A stretch of 64,000 bases of DNA. Origin: Pseudomonas sp. RSB 5.4 (lineage in GTDB: Bacteria; Pseudomonadota; Gammaproteobacteria; Pseudomonadales; Pseudomonadaceae). Positions 61,992 through 64,000 of this stretch are shown piece after piece. Each line of letters opens with the position of its first letter. The first letter of the stretch is position 1. The stretch is from NCBI RefSeq assembly GCF_037126175.1, contig NZ_CP146986.1, positions 4,646,001 to 4,710,000 of the forward strand, given 5' to 3'. The notes beneath the pieces were generated by a model, which worked only from the letters and a program-made list of their open reading frames with translations, was not told the DNA's origin and searched no databases. Position numbers and translations under genes: made by a program.

Positions 61992-63173
61992 ATGGGCGGT
62001 AAAGCTAGCTTCAACTGGATCGATCCCCTGCTGCTGGATCAACAGCTCACCGAAGAGGAGCGCATGATCCGCGACACCGCCGCCCAATTCGCCCAGCAGA
62101 GCCTGGCGCCACGCGTGCTTGAAGCTTTCCGCCATGAGAAAACCGACCCGGCAATCTTCCGCGAAATGGGCGAAGTCGGCCTGTTGGGGGCGACCATTCC
62201 TGAGCAGTACGGTGGTAGCGGCTTGAACTACGTCAGCTACGGTCTGATCGCTCGTGAAGTGGAGCGCGTCGATTCCGGCTACCGTTCGATGATGAGCGTG
62301 CAGTCCTCGCTGGTGATGGTGCCGATCAACGAATTTGGCACTGAAGCGCAGAAACAGAAATACCTGCCGAAACTGGCGTCTGGCGAATGGATCGGCTGCT
62401 TCGGTCTGACTGAGCCAAACCACGGTTCCGACCCGGGCGCGATGATCACCCGTGCGCGCAAGGTCGACGGCGGCTACAGCCTGACCGGCGCCAAGATGTG
62501 GATCACCAACAGCCCGATCGCCGATGTGTTCGTGGTCTGGGCCAAGGACGATGCCGGCGACATCCGCGGCTTCGTACTGGAGAAAGGCTGGAAAGGCCTG
62601 AGCGCTCCAGCGATTCACGGCAAGGTCGGTCTGCGCGCATCGATCACCGGCGAAATCGTCATGGACAACGTATTTGTGCCGGAAGAGAACATCTTCCCGG
62701 ACGTGCGCGGTCTGAAAGGCCCGTTCACCTGCCTCAATTCCGCACGCTATGGTATTTCCTGGGGTGCCTTGGGCGCTGCCGAGTTCTGCTGGCACACCGC
62801 TCGTCAGTACACCCTCGATCGTCAGCAGTTCGGGCGTCCACTGGCTGCCACTCAACTGATCCAGAGGAAGCTGGCCGACATGCAGACCGAAATCACTCTG
62901 GCCCTGCAAGGCTGTCTGCGTCTGGGGCGCATGAAGGACGAAGGAACCGCAGCGGTCGAGATCACCTCGATCATGAAGCGCAACTCCTGTGGCAAGTCGC
63001 TGGATATCGCCCGCATGGCCCGTGACATGTTGGGCGGCAACGGCATCTCCGATGAGTTCGGCGTGGCCCGTCACCTGGTCAACCTGGAAGTGGTGAATAC
63101 CTATGAAGGGACCCACGACGTTCACGCGCTGATCCTCGGTCGCGCACAAACCGGTCTGCAGGCGTTCTATTAA
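61992..63173 (+). CDS. gcdH: glutaryl-CoA dehydrogenase
   Basis: It oxidises and decarboxylates glutaryl-CoA to crotonyl-CoA in lysine and glutarate breakdown. The 393-residue acyl-CoA dehydrogenase has the FAD/substrate motifs [18 protein letters not shown] and [24 protein letters not shown], and the catalytic Glu372 in [15 protein letters not shown] at the C-terminal position of this family. The Arg and Glu typical of decarboxylating members seem present but were not checked residue by residue. It is followed by the CoA-transferase gene after 13 bp. Confidence 0.96.
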   Translation: MGGKASFNWIDPLLLDQQLTEEERMIRDTAAQFAQQSLAPRVLEAFRHEKTDPAIFREMGEVGLLGATIPEQYGGSGLNYVSYGLIAREVERVDSGYRSMMSVQSSLVMVPINEFGTEAQKQKYLPKLASGEWIGCFGLTEPNHGSDPGAMITRARKVDGGYSLTGAKMWITNSPIADVFVVWAKDDAGDIRGFVLEKGWKGLSAPAIHGKVGLRASITGEIVMDNVFVPEENIFPDVRGLKGPFTCLNSARYGISWGALGAAEFCWHTARQYTLDRQQFGRPLAATQLIQRKLADMQTEITLALQGCLRLGRMKDEGTAAVEITSIMKRNSCGKSLDIARMARDMLGGNGISDEFGVARHLVNLEVVNTYEGTHDVHALILGRAQTGLQAFY

Positions 63174-63186
63174 CAGGAGAGCGACC

Positions 63187-64000
63187 ATGGGCGCGCTGTC
63201 GCATCTGCGGGTACTGGATTTATCGCGTGTGCTGGCCGGGCCGTGGGCCGGGCAGATTCTCGCCGACCTTGGCGCCGAGGTGATCAAGGTCGAGCGCCCG
63301 GGCAATGGCGATGACACGCGTGCCTGGGGGCCGCCCTTCCTTAAAGACGCTTATGGGGAGAACACCAGCGAGGCGGCCTATTACTTGTCGGCCAACCGCA
63401 ACAAGCAATCGGTGACGATCGACTTCACTCGGCCTGAAGGGCAGAACCTGGTACGGGAGCTGGCGGCGAAGTCGGACATTCTGATCGAGAACTTCAAGGT
63501 CGGTGGGCTGGCTGCCTATGGGCTGGACTATGAGTCGCTGAAGGCGATCAATCCGGATCTGATCTATTGCTCGATCACTGGCTTCGGTCAAACCGGGCCG
63601 TATGCCAAGCGTGCGGGTTATGACTTCATGATTCAGGGGCTGGGCGGGCTGATGAGCCTGACCGGTCGCCCTGAAGGTGATGAAGGCGCCGGGCCGGTGA
63701 AGGTGGGAGTGGCGCTGACGGACATTCTTACGGGGCTGTATTCGACCGTGGCGATACTGGCGGCGCTGGCGCATCGTGATCACGACGGTGGCGGGCAACA
63801 CATCGATATGGCTTTGCTGGATGTACAGGTCGCATGCCTGGCGAACCAGGCAATGAACTACCTGACTACCGGCAATGCGCCGAAACGTCTGGGCAATGCA
63901 CACCCGAACATCGTGCCTTATCAGGACTTCCCGACGGCCGACGGTGATTTCATTCTTACCGTTGGCAATGACGGCCAGTTCCGCAAGTTTGCCGAGGTGG
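63187..64000 (+). CDS. gcdG: CaiB/BaiF CoA-transferase (GcdG-like), cut at window end
   Basis: About 271 residues are visible before the edge. The type III CoA-transferase opening LRVLDLSRVLAGPWAGQILADLGAEVIKVERPGNGDDTR and the catalytic Asp in HIDMALLDVQVACLANQ are clear. It probably moves CoA from succinyl-CoA to glutarate, giving glutaryl-CoA for GcdH. Shine-Dalgarno AGGAG precedes the ATG; it forms an operon with gcdH. The missing C-terminus is about one third of the normal 400 residues. Confidence 0.92.
   Translation, partial: MGALSHLRVLDLSRVLAGPWAGQILADLGAEVIKVERPGNGDDTRAWGPPFLKDAYGENTSEAAYYLSANRNKQSVTIDFTRPEGQNLVRELAAKSDILIENFKVGGLAAYGLDYESLKAINPDLIYCSITGFGQTGPYAKRAGYDFMIQGLGGLMSLTGRPEGDEGAGPVKVGVALTDILTGLYSTVAILAALAHRDHDGGGQHIDMALLDVQVACLANQAMNYLTTGNAPKRLGNAHPNIVPYQDFPTADGDFILTVGNDGQFRKFAEV

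Overview
The window looks like part of the chromosome of a Pseudomonas of the P. fluorescens complex. It is GC-rich, and its gene order follows blocks I recall from P. aeruginosa PAO1: the dgcP/dsbA/polA/znu/katE/met region, the aa3 cytochrome oxidase region, the PA0069-prlC region, trpIBA, pntAB and the gcd cluster. Typical fluorescens-group palindromic repeats (core GCGGGCTTGCTCGCG) lie between many genes. I see no rRNA, tRNA, CRISPR array, prophage, transposase or plasmid function. Gene names come from motifs and remembered family sequences; no database was searched.

Layout. 1-6.1 kb (minus): a cut CSS-EAL phosphodiesterase, a lipoprotein amidase, the diguanylate cyclase DgcP, an EEP-family hydrolase, DsbA, cytochrome c4 and a c5-like cytochrome. 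6.2-10 kb: engB, a 110-bp inverted-repeat element, the sRNA ErsA with an AlgU-like promoter, and polA. 10-15.4 kb: a DUF2782 protein, thrB, the zinc system znuA/zur-znuC-znuB and a repeat-containing lipoprotein. 15.4-20.4 kb: katE and metNIQ. 20.6-29.3 kb: the aa3 oxidase operon coxB-coxA-ctaG-coxC and its maturation genes surf1, ctaA, cyoE and sco1. 29.6-34.1 kb: an unknown helical protein, a SulP transporter with a beta carbonic anhydrase, and a radical SAM protein under a near-consensus LexA box. 34.1-38 kb: a periplasmic GMC-type dehydrogenase of three subunits. 38.2-48 kb: a TpbA-like phosphatase, yheV-prlC, gamma carbonic anhydrase, a HAD phosphatase, an aminopeptidase, paired small lipoproteins, two DUF1161 proteins, OsmC, a luciferase-like monooxygenase, dodecin and a DUF883 protein. 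48-51 kb: trpI and trpBA. 51.2-55.6 kb: a run of small secreted or basic proteins (RcnB/CigR-like, three DUF2388, two DUF1127) around a large periplasmic protein that carries both a HExxH peptidase motif and an Lnb-type DUF4105 domain. 55.9-64 kb: a CoA-transferase, pntAA-AB-B, and gcdR/gcdH-gcdG, cut by the window end.

How the genes work together. Much of the window serves the cell envelope and respiration: periplasmic disulfide formation, c-type cytochromes, aa3 oxidase assembly, a periplasmic dehydrogenase feeding electrons to cytochromes, and transhydrogenase. A second theme is c-di-GMP: DgcP, the CSS-EAL protein and a TpbA-like periplasmic phosphatase. Most of the window is ordinary core genome. 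The parts most worth a second look are the DUF4105/DUF2388 cluster, the LexA-box/hairpin junction before the radical SAM gene, the switch-like leader before the luciferase-like gene, the paired DUF1127 control regions and the 110-bp element beside ersA.
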